This document shows, one piece after another, positions 56,301 through 63,331 of a stretch of 64,000 nt of DNA. The notes below the pieces were generated by a model that did not search any database, was not told the origin of the DNA, and worked only from the letters and a program-made list of their open reading frames with translations. A program made the translations under genes and the position numbers. This DNA comes from Robiginitomaculum sp. Its GTDB lineage: Bacteria; Pseudomonadota; Alphaproteobacteria; Caulobacterales; Maricaulaceae. Where the stretch lies: positions 124,001 to 188,000 of the forward strand of contig WFUF01000014.1 in NCBI GenBank assembly GCA_015485155.1, in the 5' to 3' direction. Within the stretch, counting starts at the first letter, position 1. Each line of letters begins with the position of its first letter.

Positions 56301-56517
56301 GGTGATGATGACTGCGTCAGTAGCCATTCTTGGCCTGATACCAATGCTGCTTTCCAGCGGAGTTGGTGCCGAAACCCAGCGACCATTGGCCGCCGTGGTA
56401 ATTGGTGGACTAATTACCTCCACCCTGCTTACCCTGTTGTTGTTGCCGGTTATTTACGAGTGGATGGAAACGGGCATTGAGCGCCGCCAACTTGCAAAAA
56501 GGAACGCACAATCATGA
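53389..56517 (+). CDS. Heavy-metal efflux RND pump (CzcA/CusA family)
   Basis: The 1042-residue inner-membrane proton antiporter has 12 expected membrane segments and two large periplasmic loops. It starts MLNKLVEFSLQYKALVIIAF, has TIPIDAFPDVTPVQVNIYTESPG and the HME-type LAIGIGMMVDGAVVMVENSF in TM4, whose Asp carries protons, and ends ITSTLLTLLLLPVIYE. The TM4 signature is not the VDAAIVMIENAHK of copper-specific CusA, so the metal is not settled. It overlaps the PII-like gene by 4 bases. Confidence 0.95.
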   Translation: MLNKLVEFSLQYKALVIIAFGVVAFLGFRAVNTIPIDAFPDVTPVQVNIYTESPGLAAEDVEQLLTFPVESGMAGLPDVQQIRSVSLFGLSYVAVYFEDSMDIYFARRLVMERLAEVADRIPEGYGTPEMGPNTSGLGQVFWYTLERADEKLNSDITDMDLRTVQDWNVRLILRTAPGVDDVMSWGGQEQQFQVQIDPLKLIKYELGFRDVMDALQINNRQVGGQYIDRGPEQYLVRGLGLVKSSDDIGDIVLKVSDGTPVYMRDVATIVKAPSLRFGAVTRDGKEVVLGMALSRIGENAKAVVDNVKDKVEIVEGALPEGLVIKPIYDRTELVEKAVHTAEKALIEGSILVAIVLFLFLGEIRSALVVITALPLAMLIAFIFMQQMGLSANLMSLAGLAIGIGMMVDGAVVMVENSFRIMAERRSEGKGPVNRTAAVLTAAREVANPVTFAIAIIIIVFLPLFSLDGLEGKLFKPMAFNISFAMAGSMLLTLTIIPVLAALILKPKEEKDTMLVRWIKNGYLPLLAFALRRKAVVIISAIALLLGSLSLFPLLGKEFMPQLQEGSIMWRVTSIPSTSLDESIKISIDIENALSAFPEVDTTIAMIGRAEKGETADVNYMEIYTALKPHDEWPDAKRSFEDLADAMRERLEVVAPNSVVAFTQPIQMRVEELISGVRATLAAKLYGEDLGELDRLSQEIKNVISNIDGAADLSLEANIGKPQIRVSVDRKALARYGMNADEVLELVRTGIGNEPVSTLIDGVKRFDITARLNDASKASVIAIENIPLRTATGAIIPLKRVANITTAEGYSFIRREQLQRYAVVQMDVRDRDVDGFVQEANAAIASQIDMPPGYWVEWGGAFENQQRAMQKLGVIVPITIFFIFVLLYTAFNSLRFAALIIANVPFATIGGLFALYLSGQYLSVPSAIGFIAVFGVAMLNGIVLISFINELRDKGMNIAESVRKGAEMRLRPVMMTASVAILGLIPMLLSSGVGAETQRPLAAVVIGGLITSTLLTLLLLPVIYEWMETGIERRQLAKRNAQS

Positions 56518-56822
56518 AAGAGCTAAAAGCATATATCCACAGAAACCGGGCTGCTGATGTGGTCCGGGCTCTGCGTCTTGCTGATTTTGAGCATTTTACC
56601 CTGGTTGACGTAAAACAGGTGATGCAAACTCTGGAGGCTAGGGAACAGGAGTATTCCACCGAATTTGGTGCCCGTGTGCAAACAGAGGTAAAGCTGGAGC
56701 TTGTTTGTAAGGCGGAGCAATTGCAAGAAGCAATTCGCCTGATCACAGAAAATGCCAAAACCGGACAGGAGGATTCCGGCTGCATTTATGTTAGCAATAT
56801 TTCTGAACGCTACATGATTTAG
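56514..56822 (+). CDS. PII-like protein coupled to the RND pump
   Basis: The 102-residue protein has a GlnB-like ferredoxin fold: MKELKAYIHRNRAADVVRAL, VKLELVCKAEQLQEAIRLI and the end TGQEDSGCIYVSNISERYMI, parallel to GlnB's TGxxGDGKIFV. The T-loop region lacks the canonical GlnB sequence with its uridylylated Tyr. PII-like proteins (PII-NG group) are known next to CusA/CzcA pumps, where they are suspected to sense metal or nucleotides and control the pump. It overlaps the pump gene by 4 bases and is the last gene of the operon. Confidence 0.8.
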   Translation: MKELKAYIHRNRAADVVRALRLADFEHFTLVDVKQVMQTLEAREQEYSTEFGARVQTEVKLELVCKAEQLQEAIRLITENAKTGQEDSGCIYVSNISERYMI

Positions 56823-56909
56823 GCTGAGGGTTTCTGCTCTTAATTTTAAGGATTACAATCTGCCAATAAATTTTGCATTTAGGCTTGTCTTTGTTTACTG
56901 GGTATTGAG

Positions 56910-57932
56910 ATGAGTCATGAAAAATTGAAAAACCTGCTAACTGATGTCGGTGAAATTGCGGTCGGTAATTCCCATGATGGTGCCGCTCGTACCGGAGTTA
57001 CGGTAGTGCGCTGTCTTTCGCCTATGGTGTGTGCGGTTGATGTGGCTGGCGGCGGCCCCGGCACAAGGGAGACCGAGGCGCTGGCTCCGGAGAATCTGGT
57101 GGATATGGTTGATGCCGTCGTTTTGGCTGGCGGATCAGTATATGGATTGGCCGCAGCAGACGCTGTGGTGGCACAGCTGGGAGCTGCGGGCCAGGGTTTT
57201 GGCCTTGTGGATCTGCCGGATGTTCCAAAATCACCTATTGTCCCTGCGGCCATTTTATATGATCTGGCCAATGGTGGTGCCAAGAATTGGGGTGAGACAC
57301 CGCCTTATTATGCCTTGGGCAAGCAGGCGCTTGCCAATGCCGGGCCGGACTTTAAGCTGGGAAATTCTGGTGCTGGTTTTGGTGCGCTGGCCGGAGCTAT
57401 CAAGGGTGGTCTTGGTTCTGCAAGTTATCGCAGCAAGCAAGGCTTTACAGTTGCGGCTCTTGTTGTTGTTAATTCATTCGGATCGGTAACAGAGCCAAAT
57501 TCCACACGTTTATGGGCGACACCATTTGAGCAGGATGGAGAATTTGGCAAGGTGTGTTTGCAAAATGAGGCGACTGGTTTTGCTCTTGAGGACTGGGGTG
57601 CTGCCAAGCAAAACCCTGGAGCGCGGCAGAATACAACTTTGGCGGTAATTGCCACTGATTTACCGTTAAGCCCGGCGCAGGCCAAGCGCATGGCCAAAAT
57701 GGCTCAGGCCGGGCTGGCACGAGCCATTAGACCAATAGCTGCGCCCTTTGACGGTGATGTGGTCTTTGCCTTGGCGCAAGGGGATAGCTCAACGAATAAA
57801 ACCGATTCGTTTTTATTGGCGCAAGCCGGCTCACTGGCAGCAGATTGCCTTAGCCGTGCCGTTGCCAGAGGGGTAATTTCAGCAAGCTCACTTGGTGAGC
57901 ATCCATGCTATCGTGATCTGTGCCGGTCTTGA
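56910..57932 (+). CDS. P1 family peptidase (DmpA/L-aminopeptidase, S58)
   Basis: The 340-residue product belongs to the self-processing peptidase S58 family. It has VAGGGPGTRETEAL, AVVLAGGSVYGLAAADAVV, LGNSGAGFGALAGAIKGGLGSAS, AALVVVNSFGSV and a downstream ATNKTDSF-like motif (STNKTDSFLLA). These enzymes cleave N-terminal residues or beta-amino peptides after autoproteolysis. All main blocks are present, so it is probably active. It lies 87 bases after the PII-like gene on the same strand and convergently faces the alpha/beta hydrolase. Confidence 0.9.
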   Translation: MSHEKLKNLLTDVGEIAVGNSHDGAARTGVTVVRCLSPMVCAVDVAGGGPGTRETEALAPENLVDMVDAVVLAGGSVYGLAAADAVVAQLGAAGQGFGLVDLPDVPKSPIVPAAILYDLANGGAKNWGETPPYYALGKQALANAGPDFKLGNSGAGFGALAGAIKGGLGSASYRSKQGFTVAALVVVNSFGSVTEPNSTRLWATPFEQDGEFGKVCLQNEATGFALEDWGAAKQNPGARQNTTLAVIATDLPLSPAQAKRMAKMAQAGLARAIRPIAAPFDGDVVFALAQGDSSTNKTDSFLLAQAGSLAADCLSRAVARGVISASSLGEHPCYRDLCRS

Positions 57933-57941
57933 GAGCTGTTC

Positions 57942-58874
57942 CTAAACGTCAAGAAATGCATCCAGCCTGTTCATAAGGCTGTTGCGAATTTCGTCACGCT
58001 CTTGCAGTATTTCGTGCAAGGCATCCGGGTAATTTTCAAGAATGGCGCCGGGAATTATTTCGCAGGCATGTTGAATTTGTGCATTGCTGACCAGTTTCTC
58101 ATGCCCTGCCATGGCAAATAAAACCGGCATTTTTATTTTCTCCAGGCGTTCATCATGCCAGAATGATTTGTGCAGTTTTAATGCTGCATTTAGCCAGCCG
58201 ATTGTCGGCCCACCCAGTTGCAATTTTGGTTCAAGCGTATTGCGGCGAAAATCCCGGTCAAAGCGGGTCTCGTCGGAGGTTAAAATTTTTGCAGCTTGCG
58301 GATCAAGCGCACCGCCTCCTGATACCCCTGGCGGAGGTAGTTTCTTCAAGCCAGCAATGGCCAGAATTTTGATCAATCCGGCAAGGAAAGCGCCGCCAGC
58401 AGCAAACCCCATCATTGGTGCACAACAGGCCATTTTTTCAAATTGTATCTGACCCCGGCGCACAAGGTCAGTAGCAATTGCTCCACCCATTGAATGAGCC
58501 ATAAGAAAAACAGGCCCCGACATTTGATCTTTAATCAGCGGCCACAAGGTTTCCATATCCATGGCATAATCAGAAAAATCCACCACATGGCCAAGCAGGG
58601 GATTGGGCAATAATCTATCTGACAGGCCCTGCCCGCGATGGTCAATTATTGCTATTGTCAGGCCCTTGGCATTCATCTGCCGAATAAATTCAAAATATTT
58701 TTCAATGTATTCGGTGCGGCCCGGAGCAAACAATATTGAGCCTTTAACAACTCCCTGTGCCGGGGAAATGGCCGCTCTCAAGCGCAAGCCGTCTTTGGAG
58801 GTAAACCAAAAAGCCTGCAATCCATCAGGTGTTGGATCATCGGCAAGTTCAACAATTGGCGCAGATTCAAGCAT
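57942..58874 (-). CDS. Alpha/beta hydrolase (monoacylglycerol lipase/PldB type)
   Basis: The 310-residue hydrolase has AWFTSKDGLRLRAAI at the start, oxyanion region LFAPGRTEYIEKYFE, IDHRGQGLSDR, the nucleophile elbow MAHSMGGAIATDLV, a later GHEKLVSN (Asp/Glu region) and YPDALHEILQERDEIR with the catalytic His. The HRGQG and AHSMGG pattern is that of lysophospholipase PldB and monoglyceride lipases. It overlaps the SCP2 gene by 8 bases and ends the minus-strand run. Confidence 0.9.
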   Translation of the reverse strand: MLESAPIVELADDPTPDGLQAFWFTSKDGLRLRAAISPAQGVVKGSILFAPGRTEYIEKYFEFIRQMNAKGLTIAIIDHRGQGLSDRLLPNPLLGHVVDFSDYAMDMETLWPLIKDQMSGPVFLMAHSMGGAIATDLVRRGQIQFEKMACCAPMMGFAAGGAFLAGLIKILAIAGLKKLPPPGVSGGGALDPQAAKILTSDETRFDRDFRRNTLEPKLQLGGPTIGWLNAALKLHKSFWHDERLEKIKMPVLFAMAGHEKLVSNAQIQHACEIIPGAILENYPDALHEILQERDEIRNSLMNRLDAFLDV

Positions 58875-59214
58875 TTGCAGCCTTTAGTCTTTTAGCAAGC
58901 TCCAATGCCGCATCCATTTCTCCGGATATCTTAAGGCGCCCGGAAAAAACAGCCATCATCGGGTCAAGAGATCCATCCACCAGCTTTTTTAATGTACTGA
59001 TTTTGGTTTTTACCCTGCAATCAGCACGTTGTTCAAAACGAGCAGCGTGTTCAAATGTTACCGGGCTCACACTAGCATTGACGAATACTCTGCCCAAATC
59101 ACCAAAATCAAACAATACTGTTTTGCCAAAAGGCACCATGTCCCTGGAAACACGTTGTGCCCGATCCATAAATTCAGCCAATTGCAGATCGTCCAATTGT
59201 GACGCCTGCATCAT
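58867..59214 (-). CDS. SCP2 sterol-carrier domain protein
   Basis: The 115-residue protein is a stand-alone SCP2 lipid-binding domain: TVLFDFGDLGRVFVNA, then ISTLKKLVDGSLDPMMAVFSG and RLKISGEMDAALELAKRL, the standard SCP2 ending. It would bind acyl-CoA or other lipids. It overlaps the methyltransferase-like gene by 4 bases and the hydrolase gene by 8, so all three are co-translated. Confidence 0.88.
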   Translation of the reverse strand: MMQASQLDDLQLAEFMDRAQRVSRDMVPFGKTVLFDFGDLGRVFVNASVSPVTFEHAARFEQRADCRVKTKISTLKKLVDGSLDPMMAVFSGRLKISGEMDAALELAKRLKAANA

Positions 59215-60140
59215 TGCCCGGTAGTTTCTTCAGTTGTTGTTTCTTCTGCTGGTTTGCGGAAGCGCAATGTCATGCGGTCACTTTCACCAATGGCATCATA
59301 TTTTGCCCGGTCAAAGTCGGGGTTTGCCTGTTTTTCCTCGTCTGAGTTAGGTGAGCGCCTTGTTGGTGGCAGTGTCCATACTCCAAACGGATGATCAGCA
59401 GTATCCTTGGGATTGGCATTGATCTCGGATCGTTCTTCAAAGACGAAACCGGCTTCACTGGCCAGAGCCTTGACCATGGCCTCTTGAACATAGCCAGAGC
59501 CTGCAACCGCGTCTTGCACAGCATCAGAGGGCAGACGATGTTCAACCAGACACAAAACCCCACCAGGCTTTAATGCAGCATAAAAATCGGCAAAGGCTTT
59601 TTCTGCCATATTACGCCCCATCCACGAATGAACATTGCGAAAAGTCAATACGAAGTCCTGACTGGCGGGTGCAGAAAACAGCTCAGAGTCTGCACTTAAT
59701 GGTGCCGTGGTGATTTCACCAAATTGTTCCTTGTCGGAAAACTGTTCAAGATAACGAGTAAGTAGATTTGCTGCACCCTCTGAACTTTGCGGGTCAATTA
59801 TAGCAGCGGTAAAATTACCACCATTTGCATGAATCCATGGCACAAGAATTTGTGAATACCAGCCGGAACCAGGCCATATCTCGGTAATATTAGTAGCTGG
59901 GTTCACCTGACAAAATTCGAGAGTTTCAGCCGGATTACGAAACTTGTCACGAGCTTTGGCTTCATCGGTGCGCCAGTCTGCTGCAAGTACAGTTTCAAGC
60001 AAAGCCGGGTCTGCAACAGGCTCCGGCGCAGGTTCGGGTGCAGTCGCCGGTTCTGGCGCAGTATTTTCGGCTACAGGTTTAGCTTCGCAGCCCAACAGCA
60101 AAAGGGCAGTTAACCCAACAAATCCAGATTTCATCAACAT
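59211..60140 (-). CDS. Lipoprotein with class I methyltransferase fold (COG4798-like)
   Basis: The 309-residue protein has a lipoprotein signal (FVGLTALLLLGCEAK), a Pro/Glu/Ala-rich linker and a domain typical of predicted methyltransferases: ITEIWPGSGWYSQILVPW (the SAM-binding glycine motif), AAIIDPQ, FVLTFRNVHSWMG and ALKPGGVLCLVEHRL. Methyltransferase-like proteins with a lipoprotein signal are known in this COG, but how they would get SAM outside the cytoplasm is unclear. GGGGG precedes the ATG by about 6 bases. It overlaps the SCP2 gene by 4 bases. Confidence 0.85.
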   Translation of the reverse strand: MLMKSGFVGLTALLLLGCEAKPVAENTAPEPATAPEPAPEPVADPALLETVLAADWRTDEAKARDKFRNPAETLEFCQVNPATNITEIWPGSGWYSQILVPWIHANGGNFTAAIIDPQSSEGAANLLTRYLEQFSDKEQFGEITTAPLSADSELFSAPASQDFVLTFRNVHSWMGRNMAEKAFADFYAALKPGGVLCLVEHRLPSDAVQDAVAGSGYVQEAMVKALASEAGFVFEERSEINANPKDTADHPFGVWTLPPTRRSPNSDEEKQANPDFDRAKYDAIGESDRMTLRFRKPAEETTTEETTGQ

Positions 60141-60239
60141 AATATACCCCCAAAAACAAATTATGGTTATTGGTAATGGTTTGTGGCCCCGGTGACAAGG
60201 TCGTTTGGGGTGATCGCGCGCTCTTGGTCGGGCGTAAGG

Positions 60240-60830
60240 TCAAGCCTGATCCGGTGAGGGGCTTAGCGGTACGCCGCAACTGACCCCGACGCCTTCCATT
60301 GCGGGCTCCAATGGCACATCCAGAGCGCTGGCTATGGTGCTGGTATAGCGCATTAGGGCCACAGCAGCTACAACTTCGACAATTTCGCCGTCGCTCCAGC
60401 CAATTTTGCGCATATCATCAGTCATCTCATCGGTGACACTCTCCGGATTTCTGGCAACAGTTCTGGCAAAATTAACGGCGGCATTTTCCTTGTCATCAAG
60501 TCGTGGCGAAGGATTGCCGGTGACCACTTCAACACATTCTTCGTGACTCCATTCTTTGCCAAGCAGCGCCAGCATATGTGCCGCCGTACAGTATTCACAA
60601 CCTACTTCATGGGCGGTGACAGCAAAAAACACCCGCTTTAATTCCTCGCGAATACTGCCCTCACCGGCAGTCATCAGACTAAGATCCCAAAGGGCATTGG
60701 TGGTTTCAGGCAGGTAAGCCAGCCCCTTTTGCAGGCCCGGAACCATGTGATAATAGCTTTTGACCCGGTCAAAAACTTCGCGTGTGCGCCCTGTTGCCTG
60801 TTCTGGATCAATGAGTTTAATGCGTGCCAT
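60240..60830 (-). CDS. AhpD-like carboxymuconolactone decarboxylase family protein
   Basis: The 196-residue helical protein has the redox motif EVGCEYCTAAHM, a CxxCxxxH as in alkylhydroperoxidase AhpD, and VTGNPSPRLDDKENAAVNFAR, typical of the CMD/uncharacterised peroxidase-related family. It probably reduces peroxides. AAGGAG lies 8 bases before the ATG at 60830, which decides the start over 60851. It is 57 bases after sseA on the same strand. Confidence 0.9.
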   Translation of the reverse strand: MARIKLIDPEQATGRTREVFDRVKSYYHMVPGLQKGLAYLPETTNALWDLSLMTAGEGSIREELKRVFFAVTAHEVGCEYCTAAHMLALLGKEWSHEECVEVVTGNPSPRLDDKENAAVNFARTVARNPESVTDEMTDDMRKIGWSDGEIVEVVAAVALMRYTSTIASALDVPLEPAMEGVGVSCGVPLSPSPDQA

Positions 60831-60887
60831 GATATTGCTCCTTTTGTCCAATATGGGAAGTCTCTTGTGTCTTGCTGCCTCGCTGTT

Positions 60888-61766
60888 TTAGGAACCGGTT
60901 TCAACCGGCAAGGTTTCATCGCGCCCCCACTCCATCCATGAAGCATCATAAAGCGCAGTATTTTCATGGCCCATCAAAGCCAGCACAAACAGGGAAAAAG
61001 AAGCAAATACCCCGCCACCGCAATAGGTAATAACCCTTTGCTCTGGCCGAATACCGGGCTTTGCCCACAGTTCTTGCAATTCCTGCATCGGTCTTATGCG
61101 CAAGGTTGCAGGGTCAAGATTGGCTTCGGCTGGTACATTGTGGGCACCCGGGATATGGCCCTTGCGATGCTCTGGATACAGTCCGGCCAGACCCCGATAA
61201 AACGGTGTCGGTAAAGCATCTATAATACAGGTGTTTTCCTGCGTAATTGCCGCCAGCACTTCTTCTTTTTCTACCCGCAAATGAGGTTGCGGCCTTGATA
61301 TAAAGCTACCGGGCTTTTTTGCAGGTGGGCTATGGGCCTCAAGTGCCAAGCCTGCTGCCTGCCATGCCACAAGACCGCCATCAAGCATTTTTACGTTTTC
61401 ATGGCCATAATAGCGTAGCGCCCACCATAGTCGCGCTGCCCATACCCCTCCACGGGCATCATACACCACCACACAGGATGTTTCATTTACGCCAAGACTG
61501 CGCATCAATCCGGAAAAGCCCTCCGGGCCGATTATTGCGGTCGGATCATCAGGATTTGCAAGATCAGCTTGCAGATCGACAAATTGTGCGCCAGGAACAT
61601 GACCTTGTTCGTAATCCTCACGACCTCGTATTTCTGAAAAACTGCCATCGGCATTGGCCCGCACATCAAACCTGGCATCCAGTATTATAATATTTGGATC
61701 TTCAAGGTTTTCTTGCAGCCAGTTCACATCCGCCAAAAAGTGTGAATTGGGAAAACTATGGTTCAT
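60888..61766 (-). CDS. sseA: 3-mercaptopyruvate/thiosulfate sulfurtransferase
   Basis: The 292-residue enzyme has two rhodanese domains: an inactive N-terminal one (IILDARFDVRAN, GHVPGAQFVDLQ, VVYDARGGVWAARLWW) and a C-terminal active one with the catalytic Cys in ITYCGGGVFAS. The CGGGV loop is nearer to mercaptopyruvate sulfurtransferase than to thiosulfate rhodanese (CRKGV). CAGGAG lies 9 bases before the ATG at 61766. It is part of the minus-strand run from the epimerase to the hydrolase. Confidence 0.92.
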   Translation of the reverse strand: MNHSFPNSHFLADVNWLQENLEDPNIIILDARFDVRANADGSFSEIRGREDYEQGHVPGAQFVDLQADLANPDDPTAIIGPEGFSGLMRSLGVNETSCVVVYDARGGVWAARLWWALRYYGHENVKMLDGGLVAWQAAGLALEAHSPPAKKPGSFISRPQPHLRVEKEEVLAAITQENTCIIDALPTPFYRGLAGLYPEHRKGHIPGAHNVPAEANLDPATLRIRPMQELQELWAKPGIRPEQRVITYCGGGVFASFSLFVLALMGHENTALYDASWMEWGRDETLPVETGS

Positions 61767-61832
61767 GAACTGGCTCCTGCTTGTCAAAAATTATATCAAT
61801 TAACAGAATTACATGGGGCTTTAGGAAGATTA

Positions 61833-62225
61833 TTATTGAGGTGCGCCGGGTAATTTGTCCAATCCTAATGCTTTTTGTTGCTTTTTTGTAAGGTTTTGCA
61901 CCACCAGATGATAAGAGCTGCGCAAATATTCTTTAAGCTCGGCATCGGTTAAGCCCGGCTGAGAATAGGATTGTATCCATTTCATGCCGCGCGCGGCAAA
62001 ATACGGAGCTCCGCGACAGCCCTTCATGGATCGCAGGTTCTCAAATACCAGTTCAGATGTCTTAAAGGTAAAGGCCGGTTGATCTTCATCACAACCATCA
62101 TCAGCCCAGCCGCCAATGGCAAATACCTTTCCACCGACTTTCCACACATATGAGCCGCCCCATTGAAACACCATTTCTGTAGCTGGCAGCGATCCACAAA
62201 AGCGATTGAACTCATCATAGGTCAT
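61833..62225 (-). CDS. MmcQ/YjbR family protein
   Basis: The 130-residue product matches the YjbR/CyaY-fold family: MTYDEFNRFCGSLPATEMVFQW at the start, VWKVGGKVFAIGG, FKTSELVFENLRSMKGCRGAPYFAARGMKWIQ and LKEYLRSSYHLVVQNLTKKQQKAL. Family members are DNA-binding-like proteins of unknown role. It overlaps the epimerase gene by 4 bases. Confidence 0.9.
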   Translation of the reverse strand: MTYDEFNRFCGSLPATEMVFQWGGSYVWKVGGKVFAIGGWADDGCDEDQPAFTFKTSELVFENLRSMKGCRGAPYFAARGMKWIQSYSQPGLTDAELKEYLRSSYHLVVQNLTKKQQKALGLDKLPGAPQ

Positions 62226-63184
62226 TTAGCAGATACCAGCTCCTGTAAGCCCTCTTCAAACGATATAACCGGCTTATATCCCAGTTCACGCTTGGCTTTG
62301 GCGCAATTGATAGTGCCTTCGCGCCGGGTCATATCAATGGCAATACGGGTCAGTGGCGGGGTTGATGACAGACGAAACAACCGCCAGACGGCTTCTGAGG
62401 ATCGCGCAAGCATATTGGCCAGCCAGCCGGGAATTTTCCTGTTTGGCGGGGTAATGCCTTTGGTTCTGGTCAGGCTGCTGAAAAAGTCGTGCAATGTGCG
62501 CGTGCCATCATCGGTGATGAAATAGGCATTGCCGCCTTTGCCCTTTTTTATTGCCAGATCAATGCCATGCACCAGATTATCAACATGGGTAGTACTGGTT
62601 AGAGCCTGTCCGCCATCAATCCACATAAAGCGTCCTTGCTCAATCATTCCCAATATCACCGGCAAAATGGTCTTGTCATCTGGCCCCCACACCATCCGCG
62701 GGCGTACGCTTATTGTGCGAAAATCAGGAGCATTTGCCGCCAGAACTGCAGCTTCGGCATGGGCTTTGGTGCGTGAATAGGGATAGGGCGAAGCCAAGGC
62801 CAAAGCCATGGTCTCGTCAATATTGCGCAAATGCTGGCCGTAAAAAACCGAAGCCTCGGTACCAATATGGATAAAGGTTTTAACTCCTGCCATTTTGGCA
62901 GCTTTTAGCAATTGCGTGGTGCCTTCCACATTTGCTGACCAGTATTCAGACCATTTGCCCCATTCTTCAACCTTGGCTGCTGAGTGGATAATAACATCCA
63001 CGCCCGCCAGATGCTTTGGGCTTACCTCGCCAAGCTGGCAGCGCACAGCACTGGCCCCCAAAGTCTCGATGATCCTGTCAGAGGTTTTAGAGCGCGACAT
63101 TGCTGTAACCTGATGGGTTTTGGCAAAATAAGCCGCAACAGCCCCCCCGATAAACCCTGATGCGCCGGTAATAAAAATTTTCAT
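62222..63184 (-). CDS. NAD-dependent epimerase/dehydratase (3-beta-HSD-like SDR)
   Basis: The 320-residue extended SDR has the nucleotide motif MKIFITGASGFIGGAVA, VIIHSAAKVEEWG, the catalytic YPYSRTKAHAE, VRPRMVWGPDD and TSTTHVDNLVHGIDLA. The HSAAKV and VRPRxVWG blocks are like 3-beta-hydroxysteroid dehydrogenase/isomerase-type enzymes acting on lipids or isoprenoids. AGGAA lies 8 bases before the ATG at 63184. It heads the minus-strand run, overlapping yjbR. Confidence 0.85.
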   Translation of the reverse strand: MKIFITGASGFIGGAVAAYFAKTHQVTAMSRSKTSDRIIETLGASAVRCQLGEVSPKHLAGVDVIIHSAAKVEEWGKWSEYWSANVEGTTQLLKAAKMAGVKTFIHIGTEASVFYGQHLRNIDETMALALASPYPYSRTKAHAEAAVLAANAPDFRTISVRPRMVWGPDDKTILPVILGMIEQGRFMWIDGGQALTSTTHVDNLVHGIDLAIKKGKGGNAYFITDDGTRTLHDFFSSLTRTKGITPPNRKIPGWLANMLARSSEAVWRLFRLSSTPPLTRIAIDMTRREGTINCAKAKRELGYKPVISFEEGLQELVSAK

Positions 63185-63331
63185 AACGGGTTCCTGATAG
63201 CAAAGCTCACAATTACAAGCTGATAACAGCTTGATTTGCACCCAAAACACACAATAAAGCAAGTCTGATGCTTTTTATATGGTAATGCCTGCTCGATTGT
63301 GCATGTTTCAGGCTAAAACAAAGGTGAAAGA

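Noticed and set aside
53389-56517. Calling the pump CusA (copper)
   Set aside because: TM4 motif MMVDGAVVMVEN differs from the CusA VDAAIVMIENAHK type, so only the CzcA/CusA family is claimed.
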